Program-made: the position numbers and the translations under genes
In this document: positions 1 to 8,050 of the stretch, in pieces
How the letters are laid out: the number at the start of each line of letters is the position of its first letter
Numbering within the stretch: the first letter of the stretch is position 1
The notes under the pieces: model-generated
Seen by the model: only the letters and a program-made list of their open reading frames with translations
Databases searched by the model: none
What the model was told of the DNA's origin: nothing
From: an uncultured Oleispira sp.
Lineage (GTDB): Bacteria > Pseudomonadota > Gammaproteobacteria > Pseudomonadales > Oceanobacteraceae
DNA: 35,119 nt
Direction of reading: 5' to 3'
Assembly: GCA_913019965.1 (NCBI GenBank)
Contig: CAJVZR010000044.1
Location: 1-35,119 of the forward strand

Positions 1-2238
1 GCAAAACGTCGTGGTCGTGCGACGATGATTTCCCACCTAACCCCAGGTTTTGCCGCCGCGGGGATGCATTCTGATATTAAAGAAATCGATGAATTGGTTC
101 ATCAATACGAATCATTGGATGAAGGGCTAACAAAAGAGAATACGCAAAAGAGCATCCGTGAAAAGATGGATCTTCTGAATATTACTCAAGAGCTACGACT
201 TTCGGAATCAGATGACTTTAAGGGTGTTCTGGCAATATTACACCGATATCTACACGACCTTGCCCAAGAAGCTCAACCTCTAGGCTTACATACGTTTGGT
301 ATTACGCCGCAAGATAGCCACATCATTACTACGATTCAGCAAATGCTCGCGGCCGAAACCATTGCTCTCGCTCACGATTTTGAGAAAGATAATAATCTTG
401 AAGCCATGATGCCAAAAGAGGTGGTCGGTGAAATCTTTAGTGCTGAAATGGAAAAGCTGGATGGCACGCAATTAACCGATATCGATGGCTTTAAATTATT
501 GTGGCTAACTATTATTGAAGGCAAAACTTTCGACCTTGATGATGAATTAGCGGCTGGTATTGTTGAGGCGAAAAAATATTATCAAGGCTTTATTAACCAG
601 CAAGAAATGCCTGCCTTAGTGAATGCCTTACAAGGGGGTTATACGCCTATCTTAACGGGGGGAGATCCCATCCGTAATCCAGAAGCCATGCCGACAGGTA
701 AAAACCTAATCGGATTTAACCCTGCCAAAGTGCCATCGCAAGCGGCGTATGAAGCCGGTAAAGCCTTGGTAGAAGATAGCATTGCTAAATACCATAGTGA
801 GCACGGCCAATTCCCTGACAAGCTAGCGTTTTCTCTTTGGTCGTTAGAAACCATGCGTCAGCATGGAGTATTAGAATCTCAAATCATGGCAGCCCTAGGG
901 GTAAAACCTAAATGGGATCGACGAGGCATGGTAGTAGGCACCGAAATCATTGAATACAGTGAATTGAAGCGCCCGCGTATCGACGTGGCTATTTCAGCGA
1001 CAGGATTGTACAGAGACGCGTTCCCAAATGTGATGTTGTTATTAGCCAAAGCCATTAAAGATATCGCTGAGTTAAAAGAAGAATCTAATTCGGTATATAA
1101 AAATGCCCAGAGCCTGAAAGCTGAATTCTTAGAAAACGGTGCCAGCGAAGAAGACGCTCTGTACTTATCTTCGGTGCGTATCTTCTCTAATGATACTGGT
1201 GCTTATGGAACCGGTTTAGATGGTGCGACGTTAGCAACCGATACTTGGGAGCAAGACGATAAACTCGCTGACCTCTATATGTCCCGTATGGGCTATGCCT
1301 TTGGTGCTGATGCCAGCCGTTGGAGTGAAAAGGTCGATGCAAAAACCATTGGTAACCTTTATGGTAAAGTGCTGACGGGTACCGATGCGGTGATTTTTTC
1401 TCGTTCTTCTAACCTCTATGGCATGATCACCAGTGATGACCCATTCCAGTATTTTGGCGGCATTGCCTTAGCCGTGCGCAATCTCGATGGGGAAAGCCCT
1501 GAGATGTATATTTCTAACTTGCGTAAAACCAGTGATATGAAAAATGAAACCCTAGATAAGTTTTTAGGTCGTGAATTACGTACCCGTACTTTCCACCCGC
1601 GTTGGATTGAAGAAATGCAAAAAGAAGGCTATTCCGGCGCGTTAACCGTACTTGATCGCATGAATAACTTCTGGGGCTGGACGGTAATGGATCCTGATTC
1701 GGTTAATAATGCGCAGTGGCAAGAATTTGTTGAAGTGTATGTGAATGATAAATACGACATGCAAATGAAAGAATTCTTTGAAAAGAATAACCCGTATGCG
1801 TTAGCACAAATGGTCGAGCGTATCTTAGAAGCTGAGCGTAAAGAGTATTTCCAAACCGATGAGGCGACGTTAGAAAAACTCACCGAGACCTATTTGGAAA
1901 TGGCAAATAAATACGACATTTATACGGATAATGAAGTCTTTAAAGATAAGCTTGAAAATCTAGCCCAAGGCTTTGGCTTAGACTTTACCTTGCCCGAAAA
2001 AATGTCGCAGCAGGCAATGGAGGCAATTCAAAATACCCCGCAGCCTAATGAGATGAATGCAGAGCAAAGTGATACGGCGACTGAATTTGTCACAGGGCAA
2101 AAGCTAGAAAAGCAAAGTGAACAAGAAGTGGAAACCGATTACCAAGTTTTATGGGTAAGCTTAGTGTGTTTATTGATTATGTTAATGGGCGGGCTGTATC
2201 AGGTTCGCTTTAAGCGAGAAAGGGTTGAACTGGTTTAG
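1..2238 (+). CDS. cobN: CobN-type cobaltochelatase large subunit, 5'-truncated by window edge
   Basis: C-terminal part of a CobN/ChlH-family chelatase subunit, which binds the tetrapyrrole and, with an AAA+ partner, inserts a metal (cobalt in cobalamin synthesis). The frame is open to base 1, so the Met at 25 is internal. Family-like stretches are an N-terminal SHLTPGFAAAGMHSDIKEI segment, GGDPIRNPEAMPTGKNLIGF, PKWDRRGMVVGTEIIEYSEL, RPRIDVAISATGLYRDAFP and the NDTGAYGTGLDGATLATDTW region. After the chelatase core come a Gln/Glu-rich linker and one membrane segment (VLWVSLVCLLIMLMGG) followed by basic residues, a tail-anchor-like end that soluble CobN proteins lack. No CobS/CobT or ChlI/ChlD partner lies in this window. 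The metal (Co or another) and the role (synthesis or salvage) cannot be read from this part alone. The family call is strong. Confidence 0.9.
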   Translation, partial: AKRRGRATMISHLTPGFAAAGMHSDIKEIDELVHQYESLDEGLTKENTQKSIREKMDLLNITQELRLSESDDFKGVLAILHRYLHDLAQEAQPLGLHTFGITPQDSHIITTIQQMLAAETIALAHDFEKDNNLEAMMPKEVVGEIFSAEMEKLDGTQLTDIDGFKLLWLTIIEGKTFDLDDELAAGIVEAKKYYQGFINQQEMPALVNALQGGYTPILTGGDPIRNPEAMPTGKNLIGFNPAKVPSQAAYEAGKALVEDSIAKYHSEHGQFPDKLAFSLWSLETMRQHGVLESQIMAALGVKPKWDRRGMVVGTEIIEYSELKRPRIDVAISATGLYRDAFPNVMLLLAKAIKDIAELKEESNSVYKNAQSLKAEFLENGASEEDALYLSSVRIFSNDTGAYGTGLDGATLATDTWEQDDKLADLYMSRMGYAFGADASRWSEKVDAKTIGNLYGKVLTGTDAVIFSRSSNLYGMITSDDPFQYFGGIALAVRNLDGESPEMYISNLRKTSDMKNETLDKFLGRELRTRTFHPRWIEEMQKEGYSGALTVLDRMNNFWGWTVMDPDSVNNAQWQEFVEVYVNDKYDMQMKEFFEKNNPYALAQMVERILEAERKEYFQTDEATLEKLTETYLEMANKYDIYTDNEVFKDKLENLAQGFGLDFTLPEKMSQQAMEAIQNTPQPNEMNAEQSDTATEFVTGQKLEKQSEQEVETDYQVLWVSLVCLLIMLMGGLYQVRFKRERVELV

Positions 2239-2257
2239 ATAAACCAGCATCGATAAA

Positions 2258-2283
2258 AAGGCCCTGATGTCGATCAGGGCCTT
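2258..2283. terminator. Hairpin terminator between convergent genes
   Basis: Perfect 11-bp stem AAGGCCCTGAT / ATCAGGGCCTT with a 4-nt loop, lying between the stop of the cobN-type gene (2238) and the stop of the minus-strand lipoprotein gene (2291). The A-rich flank at 2255-2259 reads as a T-run on the minus strand, so it is the better terminator for the lipoprotein gene. It may serve both directions. Confidence 0.75.
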
Positions 2284-2290
2284 ATATTAG

Positions 2291-5023
2291 TTATTTAACT
2301 CCCCAAACTTCACCGAAGATAGCACCGTTAGCGGTTTCTAAATCCGCTGCACTGCTGGCTTCTTGATTAAAACTCTTAATGCTAATCTGGCGAGTATTCA
2401 TTTCCACTTTAGCCAAGGTTAAGCGTAAGAGAGCAGTGATCGTTTCAAACTCTAAGTTGGCTAGAACCGTAGGGTCTAATTCCTCAAAGTTGATATCTTC
2501 TAAGTCACCTTCAACCCCATCAGGAATAACTGGAACTTCGAAGCTAGTTTGCGCGTTCACGACGATGAAACCATCGGCATTAATAACCCAAGTGAAATCC
2601 AGTACCGCTTTATCATCATTACCCACTTCCCCTAAGAAGGTACCATTACCCTCAGGAAGGAAGGTTAAGAAACCAAAATCCGTGACCAGAGTATTATTGG
2701 TCACATCAGCAGCAACAAAGGCGGTCGCTTCACAATCTGTATCCGCAACCTCTTTAAACTGTTGATAAGTAGCACCTGGGCGTTCTGCTAGATTATCTTC
2801 ATCGAAATCAACATCGCCGGCCATGCAAGGCTCTAAAGGTGTGGTTAATGAGAAATCAAAAGCCGCCTTGATTTGATCACGACCCGCATCATTAAATACC
2901 CATTCGTTATCGCCTTCTTCCCCTACTGGTTGAATGCCACCTTGGCGCACAGCGCCTTCATAGACGACGAAGAAACGTAAGCGTTCATCATTGCGCACAT
3001 CACCAATTTCAGCTAATAGTGGAGGAATGCCGTATTCAATAATGGTCTGACCCGCAACGGTGGTTTGAACCCATTGAGCACTAACCATCACTTCAAGCAT
3101 TGGCTGTTGGCTACCCGCGGTACCTTCCATAGGTTCACCCATGTTTGGATCTTCCATTGGAGGTTGTTCGCCGTCAGGACCTTCTTCTAAGGCTTGCAGC
3201 TTATTTTCTTCCGCAGGAGGCATTTCTTCCATAGGAGGTTGTTCTCCAACGGTCCCATCGCCATTCCCATCACCCGCTGTACCATCATTCATATCACCGT
3301 CATTATATTGGTGCTTAAACAGGTAATAATTAACGGTACCACCGGCAACAAACTCAGCAATGATGTCAACCCCATTACGACCACCAACGGCAATACCTTT
3401 TATATCACTGGCATCCGTAGGGTCGACGGCCGCAGTCGCCGTTGTTAAATCGGCAAGAGCGATGGCTGGTTGGCCATCCGTATCATGCTCACCATCACCG
3501 GTACGTAAGAAGACGTTATTACATAGGGTATCGGTAGGGTTCCATGCGCCGTTTTCATTGCTTTCAAATTGACCATCCCAGCACTGATCAACCGATTCTA
3601 CATTTTGATCAAAGATGGCATACATAGCATTAGGGCGTTTAAACGATAGTTTATAGCCCGTTGCACCGGCGGCAAAACTTGCCATAGGGTCCATAGCCCG
3701 GAAAAACTCATCGTCCATAAAGGTCAGGATATTTTTACCGGTAAGATCAACACTGATCCCGGTAATCTCCTGGCGTGTTGCCTCTACACCACCAATTTCA
3801 ACGATAACGGCATCACCGGAAATTGAAATCGTCTCATCATCGTCAGCAATACAGGACACACTGCCGTTGGATAATAAGCAGATACGACCATCGTGATCAC
3901 CTTCTTGCTCGCCACCGGCAGTATCTTCACCTGCATTATCACCTTCGCTAGCAGGTTCTTCTTCAAGTTCCCACAAGCTGGTTAGAGGTTTGTAGATGGT
4001 TTTAGAAATGGTCACTAATGCAGAAGCGGCATCTTTCATAACCGTGCCATAAGAAAACTCAAGCACCTCTTGCTGGATCGATGAATCGTAAGAATGATCC
4101 GACTCAAAGAAATGAATGCCTTCACCGGACTCTAAAACCTGTGCAATATTGGCTGCAGCGGTTTCACGCTCAGTTTCACGCTCTTCAATTTCTTCTTCAA
4201 TGGTTGTGGTATCCACATCAACCACATCCAGCTCTTCGCTTTCCGCTAAAGCAGAAGGGTCAAAAGTATCACCGCCTCCTTCTTCAGTTTCAATCGCGGT
4301 ATCAACTTGTTCAGCAATGGTATCTAAAGAAGTCACCACCTCTTGAACGATGATAGCGACCAGGTCTTCAAAGGAGACTTCGGCATCTCCCAAAACCTCT
4401 TCCACCAGTTCTATGTTCTCTTGTAGAACCACGACCGTAACTTGAGCAACCTTATGCAAGCGTTCGAACTCTTCTGCATTCTCAGTTCCATCTTCCGAGC
4501 CAGCCACATAGTCAGCTTCTAAATCTAAGGTCGTTCCTAATTTTGCTTGCACGCTACCCGCTGCTTCTTCAGGCGTGACATCATTTTCTTCTATTTCACT
4601 TTGCACCATAGTGGTTAATGGGCTAATGAACTCATAACCGGCAGGAGCGGTTAAGGTATATTTTTTCTCAATCGGAGTATCTGGTTTATCTTCGTCAACG
4701 GTTTCGCCAACAATGATTTCAACTAATAGGGGGGCACTTGCTAATTGTGCTTCGGTCACGCTGTCTAATGAAAATTCACCTCCGGCGGTAGAAATTGTAG
4801 AAGGTTCACCAGGGTCACAAACTTTATTTGAATTTAAATCTAAACAGACCTTTGCTCCCGTAAGATAACCATCGGCTACTTTACCGGAGAAACTGGTCGT
4901 TTCTTCAGGGGGTGTAATAGGATCATCATCGTCGTCATCTCCAAAATCTAAAGAGAAGCAACCATGTAATAATGTGGATGATAGTGCTACCACCAAGGCT
5001 TTTTTTAACGCAGGCATATTCAA
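2291..5023 (-). CDS. Large acidic surface lipoprotein, function unknown
   Basis: A 910-residue predicted lipoprotein. The N-terminus has a signal with lipobox LHGC (Cys22), followed by FSLDFG and a run of six Asp, then a Pro/Glu spacer. Asp at the second position after lipidation is absent, so outer-membrane sorting is plausible. Residues of about 45-110 (KVADGYLTGAKVCLDLNSNKVCDPGEP) resemble the Ig-like or calcium-binding repeats common in marine gammaproteobacterial surface lipoproteins. The middle is Glu/Ala-rich and probably helical. Around residues 590-650 there is a low-complexity Gly/Asp/Met/Pro/Glu region with several GEQPPME-like units. The C-terminal 250 residues look globular and beta-rich. 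No enzymatic motif is recognised. It stands alone, with its own putative promoter and a terminator. The protein is very acidic, as expected of a Ca-binding or halotolerant surface protein (inference). Confidence 0.8.
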   Translation of the reverse strand: MNMPALKKALVVALSSTLLHGCFSLDFGDDDDDDPITPPEETTSFSGKVADGYLTGAKVCLDLNSNKVCDPGEPSTISTAGGEFSLDSVTEAQLASAPLLVEIIVGETVDEDKPDTPIEKKYTLTAPAGYEFISPLTTMVQSEIEENDVTPEEAAGSVQAKLGTTLDLEADYVAGSEDGTENAEEFERLHKVAQVTVVVLQENIELVEEVLGDAEVSFEDLVAIIVQEVVTSLDTIAEQVDTAIETEEGGGDTFDPSALAESEELDVVDVDTTTIEEEIEERETERETAAANIAQVLESGEGIHFFESDHSYDSSIQQEVLEFSYGTVMKDAASALVTISKTIYKPLTSLWELEEEPASEGDNAGEDTAGGEQEGDHDGRICLLSNGSVSCIADDDETISISGDAVIVEIGGVEATRQEITGISVDLTGKNILTFMDDEFFRAMDPMASFAAGATGYKLSFKRPNAMYAIFDQNVESVDQCWDGQFESNENGAWNPTDTLCNNVFLRTGDGEHDTDGQPAIALADLTTATAAVDPTDASDIKGIAVGGRNGVDIIAEFVAGGTVNYYLFKHQYNDGDMNDGTAGDGNGDGTVGEQPPMEEMPPAEENKLQALEEGPDGEQPPMEDPNMGEPMEGTAGSQQPMLEVMVSAQWVQTTVAGQTIIEYGIPPLLAEIGDVRNDERLRFFVVYEGAVRQGGIQPVGEEGDNEWVFNDAGRDQIKAAFDFSLTTPLEPCMAGDVDFDEDNLAERPGATYQQFKEVADTDCEATAFVAADVTNNTLVTDFGFLTFLPEGNGTFLGEVGNDDKAVLDFTWVINADGFIVVNAQTSFEVPVIPDGVEGDLEDINFEELDPTVLANLEFETITALLRLTLAKVEMNTRQISIKSFNQEASSAADLETANGAIFGEVWGVK

Positions 5024-5091
5024 ACTCCGATCTTTTTTGGCCAGACCTCATTAGTAAAGCAGGTCTATTACGTACTGCTAATAACTTGTAG

Positions 5092-5120
5092 TTTCTAAAA
5101 TAAGATGATAAATAAGTCAA
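5092..5120 (-). promoter_or_regulatory. Putative sigma70 promoter of the lipoprotein gene
   Basis: Read on the minus strand: TTGACT (-35, 5120-5115), a 17-nt spacer, and TAGAAA (-10, 5097-5092). The elements match the consensus 5/6 and 4/6 and lie about 70 nt upstream of the ATG at 5023. Found by eye; no transcript evidence. Confidence 0.4.
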
Positions 5121-5219
5121 TAGTGTGAGTGGCGCATTTCGTGGTTTAAAAGGGAGATATATGAAAGTTATGTTATATTTCTGTAACTAATTAGAAAATA
5201 AAATAGGCGAGTTTGGGAC

Positions 5220-5879
5220 ATGGAACACACTTTTTGGCACAACAAATGGGCGATAAACCAAGTTGGTTTCCATCTCGATTATGTCCATCCGTTACTGAAG
5301 CGTAACCTTGCGTTATTTGAAGTAAATGGACGGTTAAGAAATTCGGGAAAAATATTTATACCCTTGTGTGGTAAGACGTTAGATATTGAATTTCTTTTGT
5401 CTCAGGGCTATCAAGTTGTAGCGGTTGAATTAAGCGAAATTGCAGTGAAAGAAATCTTTTCTCAATTAAATGTGCAGCCGACTATTAGAGCTTGGCAAGG
5501 TGGAAAAGTTTATCAATTTGAAAAGTTAACCATATTCGTTGGAGATTATTTTTCGTTAACGCAAAAAGATTTAGGCGAAGTTTCTTTTGTTTATGATCGA
5601 GCTGCGTTAATCGCGTTACCAGAAAAGATGCGCTTAGAGTATGCGCAACATATGGTTAAAATAACTCAGCACAGTCCTCAATTATTAATTACTTTGGATT
5701 ATGATCAAACCATTGCAGGCGGCCCTCCATTTGCGGTCCCTGCGGCCGAAGTAGAAGCACTGTATGGAGGAGCTTACCCCATACAATTGATTGAAGAGGC
5801 CGATATCATAAGCGAAGAACCGCGCTTTAAAGCGAAAGGTTTAACATCGTTTTATCAACGCGCTTATAAGTTGAAATAA
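5220..5879 (+). CDS. tpm: Thiopurine S-methyltransferase (TPMT family)
   Basis: A 219-residue SAM-dependent methyltransferase, close to the usual bacterial TPMT length of about 218. It transfers a methyl group to thiopurine sulfur; bacterial homologues also methylate selenium and tellurium oxyanions to volatile products. Family hallmarks are the N-terminal FWHNKWAINQVGFH, the SAM-binding segment IPLCGKTLDIEFLLSQGY with VVAVELSEIAV, the GDYF motif, YDRAALIALP, and the late GGPPFAVPAAEVEALYG segment. The gene is alone on the plus strand and its 3' end nearly touches trmO, which is convergent (stops 2 nt apart). The start at 5220 fits the conserved N-terminus. The ribosome-binding site is only a weak AGGCGAG. 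Cytosolic; no signal peptide. Confidence 0.93.
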   Translation: MEHTFWHNKWAINQVGFHLDYVHPLLKRNLALFEVNGRLRNSGKIFIPLCGKTLDIEFLLSQGYQVVAVELSEIAVKEIFSQLNVQPTIRAWQGGKVYQFEKLTIFVGDYFSLTQKDLGEVSFVYDRAALIALPEKMRLEYAQHMVKITQHSPQLLITLDYDQTIAGGPPFAVPAAEVEALYGGAYPIQLIEEADIISEEPRFKAKGLTSFYQRAYKLK

Positions 5880-5881
5880 AA

Positions 5882-6604
5882 TCACCCTGACTTTGAAATT
5901 GAGATAACAGTGATCAGGCCCTGTTGTGGATATAGCCATTTCACTTCAAGGTCCCAAATTTTAACGCCATAGATTCGCTTTGGGTCCGGATTTTGATAAG
6001 CCGGCTTAGGGTCTTGCGCCAGCATTTGTTCAACTAACTCTTTTACTGGTTGACCTAATCGTTTGCCTTGATCAATTGCAGAGCACAGAGCGTCAGGCGT
6101 AAATTCTATCAGGATAAGCTCTGGGCTTTCATTGGCGATGGCATTACTTGCCGTTGGCAAAGCATCTGCATAGGGCACGTAAGGTTTGATATCGACAATA
6201 GGCGTACCGTCTAATAAATCAATCCCAGAAATCTGCAAGCGGCCGTTTTTGATGCCATCGAGCTTCACCACAGAAAGCCCCAAGGGATTAGGCCTATGGG
6301 TTGCACGGCTCGCAAATACCCCAATCTTTTTATTGCCTCCTAAGCGAGGAGGGCGAACTCTTAAGCGTACCTCACCGTCTTTTGGCATGGCTTGGTGAAA
6401 AATAAAGCTGAGCCATAAGTGACTCACCTCTTCCAAGCCTGCAATCGCTAATGGGTCATCATAAGGGGAAAATAATTCAATTTCTCCACGGGCAGCAAGG
6501 GCAAGTGATGGCTGGCGAGGAATGGCAAACTTTTCTTTAAAGCAAGAGTGAACTGTACCAATGGGGTTGATTGAGAAGTTAAGGATGGGTGAATCCATTG
6601 CCAT
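5882..6604 (-). CDS. trmO: tRNA (N6-threonylcarbamoyladenosine(37)-N6)-methyltransferase TrmO
   Basis: A 240-residue UPF0066/TsaA (YaeB) protein, similar in length to the E. coli enzyme. It uses SAM to methylate t6A37 to m6t6A37 in the threonine tRNAs. The first half carries the beta-barrel TrmO fold: FSINPIGTVHS, KFAIPRQPSL, then the family signature at about residues 90-125 (RPPRLGGNKKIGVFASRATH and RPNPLGLSVVKL), followed by LLDGTPIVDIKPYVPYAD. The C-terminal third (RIYGVKIWDLEVKWLYP) is the extra domain of the gammaproteobacterial long form. An ATG lies at 6604 and another two codons later; a TAGG five bases upstream favours the first. Convergent with tpm, divergent from the Ni-SOD operon. 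Confidence 0.92.
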   Translation of the reverse strand: MAMDSPILNFSINPIGTVHSCFKEKFAIPRQPSLALAARGEIELFSPYDDPLAIAGLEEVSHLWLSFIFHQAMPKDGEVRLRVRPPRLGGNKKIGVFASRATHRPNPLGLSVVKLDGIKNGRLQISGIDLLDGTPIVDIKPYVPYADALPTASNAIANESPELILIEFTPDALCSAIDQGKRLGQPVKELVEQMLAQDPKPAYQNPDPKRIYGVKIWDLEVKWLYPQQGLITVISISKSG

Positions 6605-6677
6605 GTTTACCTAGGTTTCATTTGTTGTCTGTCGATATTATTGCATGTTTGGCTATTCAAATTAATTATATTAAGTA

Positions 6678-6706
6678 TTTACAATAGGGTTTAAATCAAA
6701 TATAAA
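6678..6706 (+). promoter_or_regulatory. Sigma70 promoter of the TPR-sodN-sodX operon
   Basis: TTTACA (6678-6683), exactly 17 nt, then TATAAA (6701-6706). Both hexamers match the consensus 5/6 with optimal spacing. The start of transcription would fall around 6712-6715, inside the adjacent Fur box, about 25 nt before the first ATG. Confidence 0.75.
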
Positions 6707-6724
6707 TGATAATCAATATCATTT
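6704..6724. promoter_or_regulatory. Fur box
   Basis: Perfect palindrome with arms AAATGATA and TATCATTT around a 5-nt centre. Written as the 7-1-7 core it is TGATAAT-C-AATATCA, one mismatch from TGATAATnATTATCA. It overlaps the -10 hexamer and the expected start of transcription, the usual place for repression by Fe2+-Fur. The metal-responsive regulator could also be a Fur paralogue such as Nur, but the sequence is Fur-like. Confidence 0.8.
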
Positions 6725-6739
6725 GTATTGGGTGGCACA

Positions 6740-7168
6740 ATGCAATCTTGGAAAGAAATCGTCTTACAAGGCAACTGCTGTTTTGATCAAGAGCGTTGGT
6801 ATGATGCTCAAGCTCATTATTTATCGGCTATCGAACAGCTAGAGACTTTATGGCAACACGATATAGAAAATAGTCAGCTGATGATGGCATGGATTGCTGT
6901 GATGCATAACCTTTCCAGTTTAAATAATAAAATGAATAAGCCTAAAGCCGCCTTACAGCCTTTGATGCACAGCTATAAAACAGTAATGAATTTATCCACT
7001 GATAAATCCTTAGGTGAAGACTTTCATGTCTCTGTGATGAGGGCGGCTCGCACCTGTTTAATCACGCTAATGGAGTTTTCTAAGAACAACCCTATTTGTG
7101 ATTGTTGCAAAGCTTCGCTAGAGGCTTCTTGGCAACAAGTTCAAACGTCGGAATTTGTGCTGCACTAA
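6740..7168 (+). CDS. Small TPR-like protein with C-terminal CxCC, first gene of Ni-SOD operon
   Basis: About 142 residues, soluble, no signal peptide. The N-terminal half (QGNCCFDQERWYDAQAHYL followed by SAIEQLETLW) reads like a tetratricopeptide helix pair, and the next helices (LMMAWIAVMHNLSSLNNKMN) extend it. The C-terminus carries a Cys cluster, NPICDCCKASLEASW, that could bind a metal. No characterised family is recognised with certainty; Vibrio-type DUF2753 proteins are a possible relative. The frame also opens with TTG at 6728, but that lies at the expected start of transcription. The ATG at 6740 with GGTGG upstream is preferred. It sits directly behind the Fur-controlled promoter and 39 nt before sodN, so it is probably co-transcribed. 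A nickel-handling or SOD-assembly role is inference from position and the Cys cluster only. Confidence 0.75.
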   Translation: MQSWKEIVLQGNCCFDQERWYDAQAHYLSAIEQLETLWQHDIENSQLMMAWIAVMHNLSSLNNKMNKPKAALQPLMHSYKTVMNLSTDKSLGEDFHVSVMRAARTCLITLMEFSKNNPICDCCKASLEASWQQVQTSEFVLH

Positions 7169-7207
7169 TAAAACTGATTAACCCCTCTTAATTACTTAGG
7201 ACATTTT

Positions 7208-7708
7208 ATGTTATATCGATTGCTATCAACCTTAGATGCTAAAAAAAGCTTTTCTCGTGTTTCAGCTCATTGTGATATTCCTTGCAAAATATATGATCCC
7301 AGCAGTGCACAAATTGCCGTATTAACTATGATTCGAATGGTTGATCTTCTTGAAGAGATAGCGGCAAAAGATACTTTAAGTGCTAATGATCAAGCGCAAT
7401 TTTCACGCCTTGTCGCACAAAAGGAAGAGCATGGATTTAAAGTAAAAGAAGAAATTCGCGTAATATGGGGGGATTATATTAAGCAGCCACAATTAGAAAA
7501 ATTTCCTGAATTACACGAATTATCTCATGGCATTATGTTAGCAGCTTCAAAAGCGAAACAGCATATTGATAAAGCCGCAACCTTGGATTTGTTGACTAAG
7601 GTTAATCGTTTTGCAGAAATATTCTGGGCGACTAAGGGGGTTGAAACATTTACCGCTACCTGTCCTTATCCTCCGGAGCAAAGCGTTGTATACCCTAAGC
7701 TTAACTAG
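7208..7708 (+). CDS. sodN: Nickel superoxide dismutase precursor
   Basis: A 166-residue Ni-SOD, which dismutates superoxide in the cytosol with a single Ni held by the N-terminal 'nickel hook'. The precursor has a 20-residue leader (MLYRLLSTLDAKKSFSRVSA) followed by HCDIPCKIYDP. After cleavage His21 becomes residue 1, and His1, Cys2 and Cys6 are the known Ni ligands; the hook Tyr9 is also present. The commonly described hook is HCDxPCGxYDP, so Lys in place of Gly7 is a variant. The rest is the expected four-helix bundle (LTMIRMVDLLEEIA, EEIRVIWGDYIK). AGGA lies seven bases before the ATG. It is followed after 6 nt by its leader protease sodX and sits under a Fur box, consistent with replacing iron SOD when iron is scarce. 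Confidence 0.95.
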   Translation: MLYRLLSTLDAKKSFSRVSAHCDIPCKIYDPSSAQIAVLTMIRMVDLLEEIAAKDTLSANDQAQFSRLVAQKEEHGFKVKEEIRVIWGDYIKQPQLEKFPELHELSHGIMLAASKAKQHIDKAATLDLLTKVNRFAEIFWATKGVETFTATCPYPPEQSVVYPKLN

Positions 7709-7714
7709 AATTAA

Positions 7715-8050
7715 ATGTTAGGTTTGTCGATTAATCGAGTGACGGGGATGAGTATGCATCCCCGCTTGACCGACGGAAGTTTTATCTTATTGCGCTCACT
7801 TCAATGCCGCTTACGAAATTCTGCTGCAAATTTAAAGGTGGGGTGTATGGTCAAATGTCGTCATATTCGCTATGGATACATTATTAAAACCATTGTTAAA
7901 ATTGATAATGAAGGCCGCTATTGGCTGGAAGGAGAGAACGATTCCAGCCTTACCACTGAGCAAATGGGTCCGATATTACGCGAGCAAATCATTGCTCGCG
8001 TAATATTTACCATTGCAAGCCCTTCTAAATATATGGCCTCTACATATTAG
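7715..8050 (+). CDS. sodX: Ni-SOD maturation protease SodX (S26 signal-peptidase-like)
   Basis: A 111-residue soluble S26 peptidase that removes the SodN leader to expose the Ni-binding His. Visible family features are the catalytic Ser segment GMSMHPRLTDGSFILL (Ser13), a candidate general-base Lys in YIIKTIVKI (Lys58), and a late LEGENDSSLTTEQMGPI box corresponding to the GDN..SxDSR.fGPI region of signal peptidases. It lacks the transmembrane anchor of LepB, as expected for an enzyme acting on a cytosolic precursor. It starts 6 nt after sodN, so the two are almost certainly translationally linked. Its 3' end overlaps the convergent ETF-QO gene by 11 nt. The call rests on both motif and context. 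Confidence 0.93.
   Translation: MLGLSINRVTGMSMHPRLTDGSFILLRSLQCRLRNSAANLKVGCMVKCRHIRYGYIIKTIVKIDNEGRYWLEGENDSSLTTEQMGPILREQIIARVIFTIASPSKYMASTY

Noticed and set aside
4081..4353. Plus-strand open frames opposite the lipoprotein gene
   Set aside because: Composition is low complexity (Ser/Thr or Gln/His rich) and mirrors the acidic repeats of the real gene; no ribosome-binding site or family match.
6728..6739. Upstream TTG start for the TPR-like gene
   Set aside because: It would lie almost at the expected start of transcription with no room for a ribosome-binding site; the ATG at 6740 is better.
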